This document shows, piece after piece, positions 33,889 through 41,595 of a DNA stretch of 64,000 nt. The DNA is from Phytohabitans maris (lineage in GTDB: Bacteria; Actinomycetota; Actinomycetes; Mycobacteriales; Micromonosporaceae). A program made the position numbers and the translations under genes. The notes below the pieces were generated by a model, which saw only the letters and a list, made by a program, of their open reading frames with translations, did not search any database and was not told where the DNA came from. The stretch's first letter is position 1, and each line of letters begins with the position of its first letter. The stretch covers positions 62,001 through 126,000 of the forward strand of contig NZ_JAVHUY010000024.1 of the NCBI RefSeq assembly GCF_031085175.1, written 5' to 3'.

Positions 33889-36410
33889 GTTCCCGGATCG
33901 TCCTGGCCCAGCGGCTCGTCCTGGACGACCCGACCACGGCGTTGCTCGACGCGGCCACCGCCGCGCCGCAGGCGCCGTTGCGGGTCGCCATCCAGGCCCC
34001 CGGTGGGTACGGCAAGAGCCTGCTGCTGCGCGAGCTGGCCCGGATCTACCGGCGCGCCGACGTGCCGGTGGTCGACGCGTGGCAAGAGGTGTCACTACAG
34101 GACGGTCCGTTCGTACTTTCCTTGGATGACGCCCACAGAGTGGGAGAGACGCGGCTGCGCGAACTGTGCGCGCTCGTCGGGTCACGGCGGGCCGGGATCG
34201 TCCTCGCGTACCGGCCGTGGCCCCGCTCCGCCGCGCTGGTCGAGCTGCTGGAGCTGCTCCGGCTGGACGGGCCGCCCCTGGTGCTGAGCCCGTTCACCGT
34301 CGAGCGGACGGCCAAGCACCTGGGCGTCGAGCCGGGCGCGGCGGCCGCCAGCTACGTGCACGCGCAGACCGGTGGCGTACCCCGACTGGTGGAGCGCCTG
34401 GCGCCGGCGGCCGAGCACCCGGAGGACGGCGTACCCCCGCAGGTGCTCGCCCAGTTCCGGACCGACCTGGACGACCTCGACGCCGACCTGCGCGCGCTGC
34501 TGCTCGCCGCCGCCACCGGCGTAGACCTCCCCACCGACCTGCTCGGCGGGCTGCTCGACCGCGCGCCGCACGAGGTCGACGACCTGCTCGACGCCGCGCG
34601 CGCCACCGGCCTGCTGGCGCCGGACGGCCGGCTGGTGCCGATCGCCCGCCGCGCGGTCGCCTCGCTCAGCCCGGCCGCGCAGCGTACCGCCGTGTGGCAG
34701 CGGCTCGCGCAGTTGCAGCTCGCCCGCGGCGGCGGCGTACTCCCGCTGGTGCGTGCCCTGCGCGAGGTCGGTGTGAGCGGCGGTGGCCTCGCCACCGTCT
34801 TCGAGGCCGCGGCCGAAGAGGCCCTCGTCGACGAGCCGGCGCTGGCCGCGGAGCTGTTCGCGGTCGCGGCGTCCGCCGGACGGCCGACCGACGCGCGCCG
34901 GGCGCTGGCCGCGGCGCTCTCCGGCGACCTCGACGCCGGCCTCCGCCTCGCCGACCGGCTGGTCGCCGCGGAGGGCTCGCCGGACCGGGCGGTGGGTGCG
35001 GCGGTATCGGGTTCCGCGCTCGCCCATCGCGGCCAGCTCGGTCGCAGCGCCGAGCTGTACCGGTGGTCGGGCACCACGTCGTCGGTGTCGTTCGCGGCGA
35101 TCGGCTTCATCGGTACCGGCCAGCTCGGCCGGGCCGACGACCTGGTCCCGCCGGACGGCCCGCCCACCCTGCTCACCGGCGCCGCCGCCTTGATGGCGAG
35201 CGGGATCCGGGAGTCCCTGTCCGGCTCCGCCACGGCCGCGCTGTCCACATTGGTCCAGGCGGCCGCCCTGCTGGAGCCGGCCGGCCGCGCGGTGCTGCTG
35301 CCGGACAGCCCGGCCGCGCTCGCCGCGCTCGTGGCCATCCACTGTGGCGAGTTGGACACCGGCGAGTCGGTGCTCGACCGGGCCATCGCCGCCGATGTCG
35401 GCGCCGCCCTGATGTCCCGCCGCCACCGGCTGTTGCAGGGCTGGATGCAGATGGTGCGCGGGCGCACCGCGGCGGCCGCCGAGCACCGCGCCGCTGCCGG
35501 GACCGGCCAGCTGGAGCCGCGCGACCTGCTCTTCGCCACCGCCCTCGACGCCGGCATCGCCCGGCGCAACAGCGACCTCGCCGCCCTGCACCGCGCCTGG
35601 GCGCAGGCCCGCGAGGCGGTCATGCGGCACCCGGTCGACCTGTACTCGCTGCTGCCGCTCGGTGAGCTGGCGGTCGCCGCCGCCCGGCTGGGCGAGCAGG
35701 CCCGCATCGCCACCCACCTGGCCGAGGCTTGGCGGCTGCTCGACCGGCTCGGCCGCCCACCACTGTGGACGGTGCCGCTGCACTGGTGCGGCCTGCACGC
35801 CGCGATCATCGCGGAGGAACCCACAACCGCCGATGAACACGCCGCCGCGTTGGTGGCGACGGCCCAGCACAGCCGGTACGGTGCGGTGGTAGCGGCGGCC
35901 GCGGAAAGTTGGCTCGAGACACTGCGCGGGGCGGTCGATCCGGCCAAAGTGGAGGCTGCCGCCAGGGGGTTGCACGGTGCGGGACTGTGGTGGGACGGGG
36001 CCCGGCTGGCGGGGCAGGCGGCGATCCGTACGTCGGATCGCAAGGCCATGACCGCGTTGCTGGACTGCGCCCGGCTGCTCCAGGGTTCCGCTCGTGGTGG
36101 CGGCGCACAGTCGGCGGCCCAGCCGGCCGTGGCGCAGGTCACAGAGGCGTTCACCGCGCCGGCGGAAAGCCTGCTCAGCGAGCGGGAACAGGAGGTGGCG
36201 GATCTGGTACTCGACGGGCTGACGTATCGACAGATCGGCGACCGCCTCTTCATATCGGCCAAGACGGTCGAGCACCACGTGGCACGTATGCGCCAGCGGC
36301 TGGGCTGCGCCAACCGGGGCGACCTGCTGGCCAAGCTGCGTGCCATGTCCGCGGACCGGCCGGGCGCGGGGTCGCGCCGGGCGCCTTGGCCGCGACGCCC
36401 GATGGACTGA
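33885..36410 (+). CDS. Large LuxR-family ATP-binding regulator (LAL/MalT type)
   Basis: The 841-residue regulator has an N-terminal ATPase (Walker A APGGYGKSLLLREL, about residues 37-50; Walker B-like FVLSLDDAHR), a long Ala/Leu-rich helical repeat region of TPR type in the middle, and a C-terminal LuxR HTH (about residues 763-820: LLSEREQEVADLVLDGLTYR then QIGDRLFISAKTVEHHVARM). LAL proteins are typically activated by a ligand or partner. Its TTG start (33885) has GTAGGAGG upstream and overlaps the Hsp70-like stop. It is the natural candidate to regulate the iniBAC-like genes; this is inferred from position. Confidence 0.9.
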   Translation: MSSRIVLAQRLVLDDPTTALLDAATAAPQAPLRVAIQAPGGYGKSLLLRELARIYRRADVPVVDAWQEVSLQDGPFVLSLDDAHRVGETRLRELCALVGSRRAGIVLAYRPWPRSAALVELLELLRLDGPPLVLSPFTVERTAKHLGVEPGAAAASYVHAQTGGVPRLVERLAPAAEHPEDGVPPQVLAQFRTDLDDLDADLRALLLAAATGVDLPTDLLGGLLDRAPHEVDDLLDAARATGLLAPDGRLVPIARRAVASLSPAAQRTAVWQRLAQLQLARGGGVLPLVRALREVGVSGGGLATVFEAAAEEALVDEPALAAELFAVAASAGRPTDARRALAAALSGDLDAGLRLADRLVAAEGSPDRAVGAAVSGSALAHRGQLGRSAELYRWSGTTSSVSFAAIGFIGTGQLGRADDLVPPDGPPTLLTGAAALMASGIRESLSGSATAALSTLVQAAALLEPAGRAVLLPDSPAALAALVAIHCGELDTGESVLDRAIAADVGAALMSRRHRLLQGWMQMVRGRTAAAAEHRAAAGTGQLEPRDLLFATALDAGIARRNSDLAALHRAWAQAREAVMRHPVDLYSLLPLGELAVAAARLGEQARIATHLAEAWRLLDRLGRPPLWTVPLHWCGLHAAIIAEEPTTADEHAAALVATAQHSRYGAVVAAAAESWLETLRGAVDPAKVEAAARGLHGAGLWWDGARLAGQAAIRTSDRKAMTALLDCARLLQGSARGGGAQSAAQPAVAQVTEAFTAPAESLLSEREQEVADLVLDGLTYRQIGDRLFISAKTVEHHVARMRQRLGCANRGDLLAKLRAMSADRPGAGSRRAPWPRRPMD

Positions 36411-36435
36411 AGATTTCAACGAGGGGGAGACGACG

Positions 36436-36843
36436 TTGGCGCATCCGGCGGTTACGAGCGATGACCTGGCATGGCTTCTCGACGACGTCGTCGACCGCGT
36501 TCCGGGCGCGGAGCATGCGGTAGCCATTTCCCCTGACGGCCTGCTGCTGGCCGCCTCCCGCCACGCCGGCCCGATGGCCGCCGATCAGCTGTCCACTGTG
36601 GCCGCCGGCCTCTACGCGCTGGCGGTCGCCGCCGGCCGCCACACCGAGAGCGGCGCCGTCCGCCAGATCACCATCGAGATGCGGGAGAAGTTCCTCTTCG
36701 TGACCGCCACCGCGGGCGGCGCCATCCTCGCGGTGGTCTTCGAAGGCGACTCCGACGTCGACGCGATCGCCTACGAGATGGCCCTCTTCGCCGGCCGCGC
36801 CGACCACCACCTGCCCGCCTTCACCGCGCTGGCCGCGTCCTAG
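36436..36843 (+). CDS. Roadblock/LC7 domain protein
   Basis: The 135-residue single-domain roadblock/LC7 protein (AWLLDDVVDRVPGAEHAVAI, then SPDGLLLAASRHAGPMAADQ, then FLFVTATAGGAILAVVFEGD). In actinobacteria such proteins act with small Ras-like GTPases and sensor proteins in conservon-type switches, but no MglA-like GTPase lies here. A TTG start is chosen because GGGGGAGA lies just upstream at the right distance; earlier in-frame codons belong to the LuxR gene end. It follows the regulator after 25 bp, probably in one operon. Confidence 0.85.
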   Translation: MAHPAVTSDDLAWLLDDVVDRVPGAEHAVAISPDGLLLAASRHAGPMAADQLSTVAAGLYALAVAAGRHTESGAVRQITIEMREKFLFVTATAGGAILAVVFEGDSDVDAIAYEMALFAGRADHHLPAFTALAAS

Positions 36844-37307
36844 CCCGGCGGTTGCGGTTACCTCCTCATCCCGGGATGGTCGCGGTTGTCGGGTGCCCCG
36901 TTCGCGCGTGCAGCTCGAGAGCTCTGCGGACGCACACCATGTTCGGCCGTGACCCCACTCCGAAGGCTCTACGATCTGTTCGAAGATTTGGGCTACCGCG
37001 ACGTCCGCGGTGGTCGGACCCAATGCCACTCACCTTAAGTCGATCATGAAGCTGGGCCCGTGCCTAGGGGCACGCCGTCCGACCTTGTCCACGGCTGTCG
37101 AGCCGCAAGCCCTTCCGTGATCGACGCGGGAAGAGCGGGGGTTCGGACGGCTTGCCCTGCGTCAAATTCGGTCGGCGCACGGCGATCGTGGTATTCCAGT
37201 GCCCCCTGTGGGGCACCTGAGTACCACGATCTCGGCGAACGGCCTGGATCTGGTCATTGTCCGCGCGGAACGCGGGCCGAACGTGGGCTGGTGGCGGGCT
37301 TTGGCAT
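36844..37307. repeat. Mosaic intergenic repeat region
   Basis: A 464-bp stretch between convergent genes with no supported gene. It holds a version of the 26-bp module (36995-37020, preceded by GATTTGGGCT as in the inverted copy at 62561-62570), a degenerate GACCCC...CCGAAGG block near 36950, and a 48-bp palindrome (37184-37231). The order of modules resembles 6011-6297 and 61754-62704. Confidence 0.7.
37184..37231. repeat. 48-bp palindrome, copy 2
   Basis: Begins GATCGTGGTA and ends TACCACGATC with inner GCCCC/GGGGC stem around CTGT. Same length and layout as 6212-6259 and 62209-62256. Confidence 0.8.
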
Positions 37308-38582
37308 CTAGCCCTCCGCCAGCGCCGCGCGGCACCGCTCGGCGTGTGCGGTGACCCGGTGGCAGAGCCGCTCCGCGAGGTCACCGTCCGCGCCGGGCGC
37401 GGCGGCCGCCTTGACCGCCTCGGGCGTACGCGCCGCCAGCTCGTCCACCCGCGCCACGGTGGCATCCGGGTCGAGCCCAGCGGCCTCGGCGAGCCGCCGC
37501 CAATGCCGCGCCCGGAGCGCCGCGACCCGGTACTCGCCGCCGATGCGCATCGCCATCCGCAGCTTCGGCGCGTACATGTCGTCGTAGGGGAGGGCGCTGG
37601 CCAGGTCGTAGAGGGGCGCGAGGCGCACCTGCCGGCCGGCGAGCAGCAGGGAGTAGTTCTTCGCGTGCGCGTCCGTACCCGCGATGATCCAGTTGAACGC
37701 CAGCGCGTCCACGAACCGCCGTACCTCCGCGTCGCCGTCGGCGCTTTCCGCCCGGAGGAGAGCGATGATCTGCTCCGGGCTCGGACCGCCCTCGCTCTGG
37801 TACTTGATCACGGGCGGTATGCCCAGCGCCTGGCACAGGTCTTCCTGATGCAGCCGGTCGACCGTCCCGTCCGCCCGCCGCGTCCGGTCGTAGCGGTCGA
37901 TGACGATGACCCGCTCCCCGGCGAACGACGCGACGCGCGAGGCCGCCGCGTCCAGGCCGAGGTGCCGGGCGGCCGCGAGGCACATGTGTTCGTTGAGGTC
38001 GTGGTCGTCGAGCCCGGTGATGGCCGGCTTGAGGATGTGCGTGGTCGGCACGGCGCCCCAGGGCGCACCCCAGCGGTCCGTGGTCTCGTCGTGGTAGAGG
38101 GCGGTCTTCGACTGCGCGCCGCCGAGGCTGAAGTTTCCGGTGGTGGCGACGTGCCACGCCGCCGGATCCCGCCGCAGGAGCCGGATCCGGTCGGCGATCT
38201 CCGCCTCGCTCATCCAGGTGACTCCACCGTCGCGGGCGAGTTGGGCCTCGACCCGGTCCGGTGTGACGAACTGCACGGCCCCGGCGCAGTCCTCACCCAC
38301 GTGGCCGAGCAGCGCGAACGGGTTGCGCGCAGACGCGTGGTATGACCGGGCCCACCGTTCGAGGACCCTCTCGTTGTCCGGCAGCAGGCCTAGGAGATAG
38401 GGGCGGATGGCGTCGTCATGTGTTCGCTGCGTCAACGGCATTGATACCGACAGCGGCGTCGAGGTTGTGGATGCCCGCCACTCGTCGTCGTAGGTGAGCG
38501 TGAGCTCGCCAGCGCGGTTTTGTTTCACCGCACCGGCCACCTGACCGTCCATCAGGACGACGAGCGTCATGAGCCACATCAT
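37308..38582 (-). CDS. HipA-like kinase without a HipB partner
   Basis: The 424-residue protein of the HipA Ser/Thr kinase family has an N-terminal HipA_N-type domain (PLSVSMPLTQRTHDD), ATP-binding GGAQSKTAL (about residue 151), kinase-core VIVIDRYDR and HQEDLCQALGIPP, catalytic loop NWIIAGTDAHAKNYSLLL (about residues 295-312) and the metal-binding YDLASALPY. HipA toxins phosphorylate glutamyl-tRNA synthetase and are normally silenced by a HipB antitoxin. No HTH gene adjoins it on either side. It begins 32 bp after the GABA aminotransferase. Several ATG codons (38582, 38579, 38570) are possible and none has a strong ribosome binding site. Confidence 0.83.
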   Translation of the reverse strand: MMWLMTLVVLMDGQVAGAVKQNRAGELTLTYDDEWRASTTSTPLSVSMPLTQRTHDDAIRPYLLGLLPDNERVLERWARSYHASARNPFALLGHVGEDCAGAVQFVTPDRVEAQLARDGGVTWMSEAEIADRIRLLRRDPAAWHVATTGNFSLGGAQSKTALYHDETTDRWGAPWGAVPTTHILKPAITGLDDHDLNEHMCLAAARHLGLDAAASRVASFAGERVIVIDRYDRTRRADGTVDRLHQEDLCQALGIPPVIKYQSEGGPSPEQIIALLRAESADGDAEVRRFVDALAFNWIIAGTDAHAKNYSLLLAGRQVRLAPLYDLASALPYDDMYAPKLRMAMRIGGEYRVAALRARHWRRLAEAAGLDPDATVARVDELAARTPEAVKAAAAPGADGDLAERLCHRVTAHAERCRAALAEG

Positions 38583-38614
38583 GCCCGATACGGAGCGTGG
38601 TGGGAGGCCGTCAA

Positions 38615-39955
38615 TCAGGTGGTGGAGAAGGCTTCTTCGAGGATCCGCAGGCCGCGCTCCAAGGTCGGGTCGTCGATCACCAGGGGTGGTAGGAAGCGCA
38701 GCACGTTGCCGTACGTGCCGCAGGTCAGGGTGAGCAGGCCGGCGCGGTGGCAGGCGGCCGAGACGGCGCCGGCGGTGGTCGGGTCCGGGGTGGTGGTGCC
38801 GGGCTGGACGATCTCGACGGCGAGCATGGCGCCGCGGCCGCGTACGTCGCCGATGCGCTGGTCGCGTCCGGCCAGTGTGCGCAGGCGGGGCATCATCACC
38901 GACTCGATGTGGCGTGCGGCGGCGGCGAGGTCGAGTTCGCGCATGGTCTCGATGGCGGCCAGGGCGGCGGCGCAGGCGAGCGGGTTGCCGCCGTACGTGC
39001 CGCCGAGGCCGCCCGGGTGCACGGCGTCCATGATCTCGGCGCGCCCGGTGACCGCGGCCAGGGGCAGCCCGCCGGCGATGCCCTTGGCGGTGGTGACCAG
39101 GTCGGGCACCCACTCCGCCTGCCCCTGGTGCTCGGGGCGGGTGCCCGCGACCCGCGCGCCGGGGCCGGGCACACCGCCCTCGTGCTCGCAGGCAAACCAC
39201 GAACCGGTGCGGCAGAAGCCGGTCTGGATCTCGTCCGCGACGAAGAGCGCGCCAGCGGACGCGGCCCATGTGGCGAGCGCGGGCAGGAAGCCGCCGGCGG
39301 GTACGACGAAGCCGCCCTCGCCCTGGATCGGCTCGGCGACGATCGCGGCCACGTTGGCGGCGCCGACCTGCTTGTCCACCTGGTCGAGCGCGCGGGCGGC
39401 GGCCTCCGTGCCGCTGAGGCCGCCGTCGCGGAACGGGTACGACATCGGCACCCGGTAGACCTCGCCGGCGAACGGGCCGAAGCGGTGCTTGTACGGCATG
39501 TTCTTGGCGGTCATCGCCATCGTGAGGTTGGTCCGCCCGTGGTACGCGTGGTCGAAGACGACGACGGCCGGCCGCCCGGTCGCGTGCCGGGCGATCTTCA
39601 CGGCGTTTTCGACCGCCTCGGCGCCGGAGTTGAAGAGGGCCGAGCGCTTCTCGAACGCGCCCGGGGTCAGCGCGTTCAGCGTCTCGGCGACGGCCACATA
39701 GGACTCGTACGGGGCGACCATGAAGCAGGTGTGGGTAAAGCGGGCGACCTGCTCGCGTACCGCCGCGACGACACGGGGTGCCGCGTTGCCGACGGAGGTG
39801 ACCGCGATGCCGGACGCGAAGTCGATCCACTCCCGACCGTCCACATCGGTCAGCGTGCCGCCACCGGCATGGTCCACATAGGAGTCGATGACGCTGCCGA
39901 CCCCGCGGGCCACCGCCGCCGTACGCCGCTTGTGCAGTTCCTCGGAAGTGGTCAC
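38615..39955 (-). CDS. gabT: 4-aminobutyrate aminotransferase with loop insertion
   Basis: The 446-residue class III PLP aminotransferase has FNSGAEAVENAVKIARHATG, FDHAYHGRTNLTMAMTAKN, AEPIQGEGGFVVP, VADEIQTGFCRTG and the PLP lysine in LVTTAKGIAGGLPLAAVTGR, all typical of GABA transaminase, which makes succinate semialdehyde. Unusually, about 21 extra residues (GGVPGPGARVAGTRPEHQGQ and neighbours) separate CEHE from VPDLVTTAKG just before the active lysine, where homologues are contiguous. The GTG at 39955 has GGGGGT upstream; another GTG at 39958 overlaps the stop of the preceding dehydrogenase gene. It is downstream of the aminobutyraldehyde dehydrogenase. Confidence 0.9.
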   Translation of the reverse strand: MTTSEELHKRRTAAVARGVGSVIDSYVDHAGGGTLTDVDGREWIDFASGIAVTSVGNAAPRVVAAVREQVARFTHTCFMVAPYESYVAVAETLNALTPGAFEKRSALFNSGAEAVENAVKIARHATGRPAVVVFDHAYHGRTNLTMAMTAKNMPYKHRFGPFAGEVYRVPMSYPFRDGGLSGTEAAARALDQVDKQVGAANVAAIVAEPIQGEGGFVVPAGGFLPALATWAASAGALFVADEIQTGFCRTGSWFACEHEGGVPGPGARVAGTRPEHQGQAEWVPDLVTTAKGIAGGLPLAAVTGRAEIMDAVHPGGLGGTYGGNPLACAAALAAIETMRELDLAAAARHIESVMMPRLRTLAGRDQRIGDVRGRGAMLAVEIVQPGTTTPDPTTAGAVSAACHRAGLLTLTCGTYGNVLRFLPPLVIDDPTLERGLRILEEAFSTT

Positions 39956-39957
39956 CA

Positions 39958-41391
39958 CTACCCCCAGTTGTGCATGACGTGCTTGACCCGGGTGTAGTCC
40001 TCCAGGCTGTACACGGAAAGGTCCTTGCCGTGTCCGGAGTGCTTGAACCCGCCGTGCGGCATCTCCGAGACGAACGGGATGTGGGTGTTGACCCACACGC
40101 AGCCGAAGTCGAGCCGCCGGGTCATCCGCATCGCGCGCCCGTGGTCCTTGGTCCACACGGAGGCGGAGAGGCCGTACTCGACGCCGTTGGCCCAGCGCAC
40201 CGCCTCCTCCTCGTCGGTGAAGCGCTGCACGGTGATCACCGGCCCGAAGACCTCGTCCTGGATGATCTCGTCCTGCTGCTGGACGCCGGAGACGACGGTG
40301 GGCGCGTAGAAGAAGCCGCGGTCGCCGACCCGGGAGCCGCCGATGCCGACCGAGGCGTGGCCGGGCAGGCGGTCCACGAAGCCGGTGACGCGGGCGAGCT
40401 GGTTGGCGTTGTTGAGCGGGCCGTAGAGCACGTCCTCCTCGTCCGGCCCGCCGGTCTTGGTCTCCCGCGCCTGCTCGACCAGTGCGGCCACGAAGTCGTC
40501 GTGGATGCCGGGGCCGGCGAGCACGCGGGTGGCGGCGGTGCAGTCCTGGCCGGCGTTGAAGTAGCCGCCGACCGCGATCGCCTCGGCCGCGGCTGCCAGG
40601 TCGGCGTCGTCGAAGATCACGACCGGTGCCTTGCCGCCCAGCTCCAGGTGGGTGCGCTTGAGGTCGGGTGCGGCGGCCGAGGCGACCTCCTTGCCGGCCC
40701 GGGTGGAGCCGGTGATCGACACGAGCTGCGGGGTCGGGTGGGCGACGAGCGAGCGTCCGGTGTCGCGGTCACCGCAGACCACGTTGAAGACGCCGGCCGG
40801 CAGGAACTCCGACGCGATCTCGGCGAGCAGCAGTGTGGAGACCGGGGTGGTGTCCGACGGCTTGAGCACGACCGTGTTGCCCGCCGCCAGCGCCGGCGCG
40901 ATCTTCCAGATCGCCATCATCAGCGGGTAGTTCCACGGGGTCACCTGGGCGCAGACGCCGATCGGCTCGCGCCGCACGTACGAGGTGTGCCCGGCCATGT
41001 ACTCGCCGGCCGAGCGCCCCTCCAGCACCCGCGCCGCCCCGGCGAAGAAGCGCAGCTCGTCGGCGCAGGGCGGGAGCTCCTCCTCGGCGGTGAGCTGGCG
41101 CGGCTTGCCGGTGTTGCGCACCTCGGCGTCGACCAGCTCGGCCGCCCGCGACTCCACCGCGTCGGCAAACTTCAGCAGTGCCTTCTGCCGCTCGGCCGGC
41201 GTCGCGTCACGCCACGACTCGAAGGCGGTGGCGGCGGCGCCCATCGCGATGTCGACGTCGCGCTCGGCGGAGACCGGGGCCTGGGCGAAGACCTCGCCGG
41301 TACAGGGGTCCACCAGATCGCTGTAGCCGCCGTCGACCGGATCGACGTACTCCCCGTTGACGAAGTTGCGCAGGATTTGCTTATCAGTCAT
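39958..41391 (-). CDS. Gamma-aminobutyraldehyde dehydrogenase
   Basis: The 477-residue NAD-dependent aldehyde dehydrogenase has QVTPWNYPLMMAIWKIAPAL and SITGSTRAGKEVASAAA (cofactor site), catalytic Glu in HLELGGKAPVVIFDDAD, catalytic Cys in FNAGQDCTAATRVL and the C-terminal MPHGGFKHSGHGKDLSVYSL. This combination marks the PatD/aminobutyraldehyde group, which oxidises 4-aminobutanal made from putrescine to GABA. Its product is the substrate of the next gene, so the pair forms the second half of putrescine breakdown. It is divergent from another aldehyde dehydrogenase, with a 54-bp palindrome between them. Confidence 0.9.
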   Translation of the reverse strand: MTDKQILRNFVNGEYVDPVDGGYSDLVDPCTGEVFAQAPVSAERDVDIAMGAAATAFESWRDATPAERQKALLKFADAVESRAAELVDAEVRNTGKPRQLTAEEELPPCADELRFFAGAARVLEGRSAGEYMAGHTSYVRREPIGVCAQVTPWNYPLMMAIWKIAPALAAGNTVVLKPSDTTPVSTLLLAEIASEFLPAGVFNVVCGDRDTGRSLVAHPTPQLVSITGSTRAGKEVASAAAPDLKRTHLELGGKAPVVIFDDADLAAAAEAIAVGGYFNAGQDCTAATRVLAGPGIHDDFVAALVEQARETKTGGPDEEDVLYGPLNNANQLARVTGFVDRLPGHASVGIGGSRVGDRGFFYAPTVVSGVQQQDEIIQDEVFGPVITVQRFTDEEEAVRWANGVEYGLSASVWTKDHGRAMRMTRRLDFGCVWVNTHIPFVSEMPHGGFKHSGHGKDLSVYSLEDYTRVKHVMHNWG

Positions 41392-41438
41392 CGAGGTCTC
41401 CCGGTGAACGGCGGTTATCGCATCCCACCCGCCATCTT

Positions 41439-41454
41439 CGCGACTGAATTCGCG
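41439..41454. promoter_or_regulatory. Short inverted repeat upstream of aldehyde dehydrogenase
   Basis: CGCGA (41439-41443) and TCGCG (41450-41454) are perfect arms separated by 6 bp, about 50 bp before the 41391 start. A regulator site is possible but the arms are short. Confidence 0.3.
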
Positions 41455-41488
41455 GCAGACAAGGTTCTGTGCGACCGTTTTCGTTTTG

Positions 41489-41542
41489 GTGATCGAAGCT
41501 CCTCTGAAGTCGTTAGAACGACTTCAGAGGAGCTTCGATCAC
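41489..41542. repeat. 54-bp palindrome, copy 2
   Basis: Near-perfect palindrome GTGATCGAAGCTCCTCTGAA...GGAGCTTCGATCAC with centre CGTTAGAACG. Unlike the other three copies it lies between divergent genes, 54 bp before the 41596 start, so it cannot be a simple shared terminator here. Confidence 0.85.
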
Positions 41543-41595
41543 AGGCGGACCCGGCGCCGGCACCCCCTGACTCCGGGGCCCTCTAGAGTCTGACC

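Noticed and set aside
38583-38614. A HipB antitoxin gene between gabT and hipA
   Set aside because: Only 32 bp separate them, with no room for an HTH protein, and no alternative frame at the gabT end looks like one.
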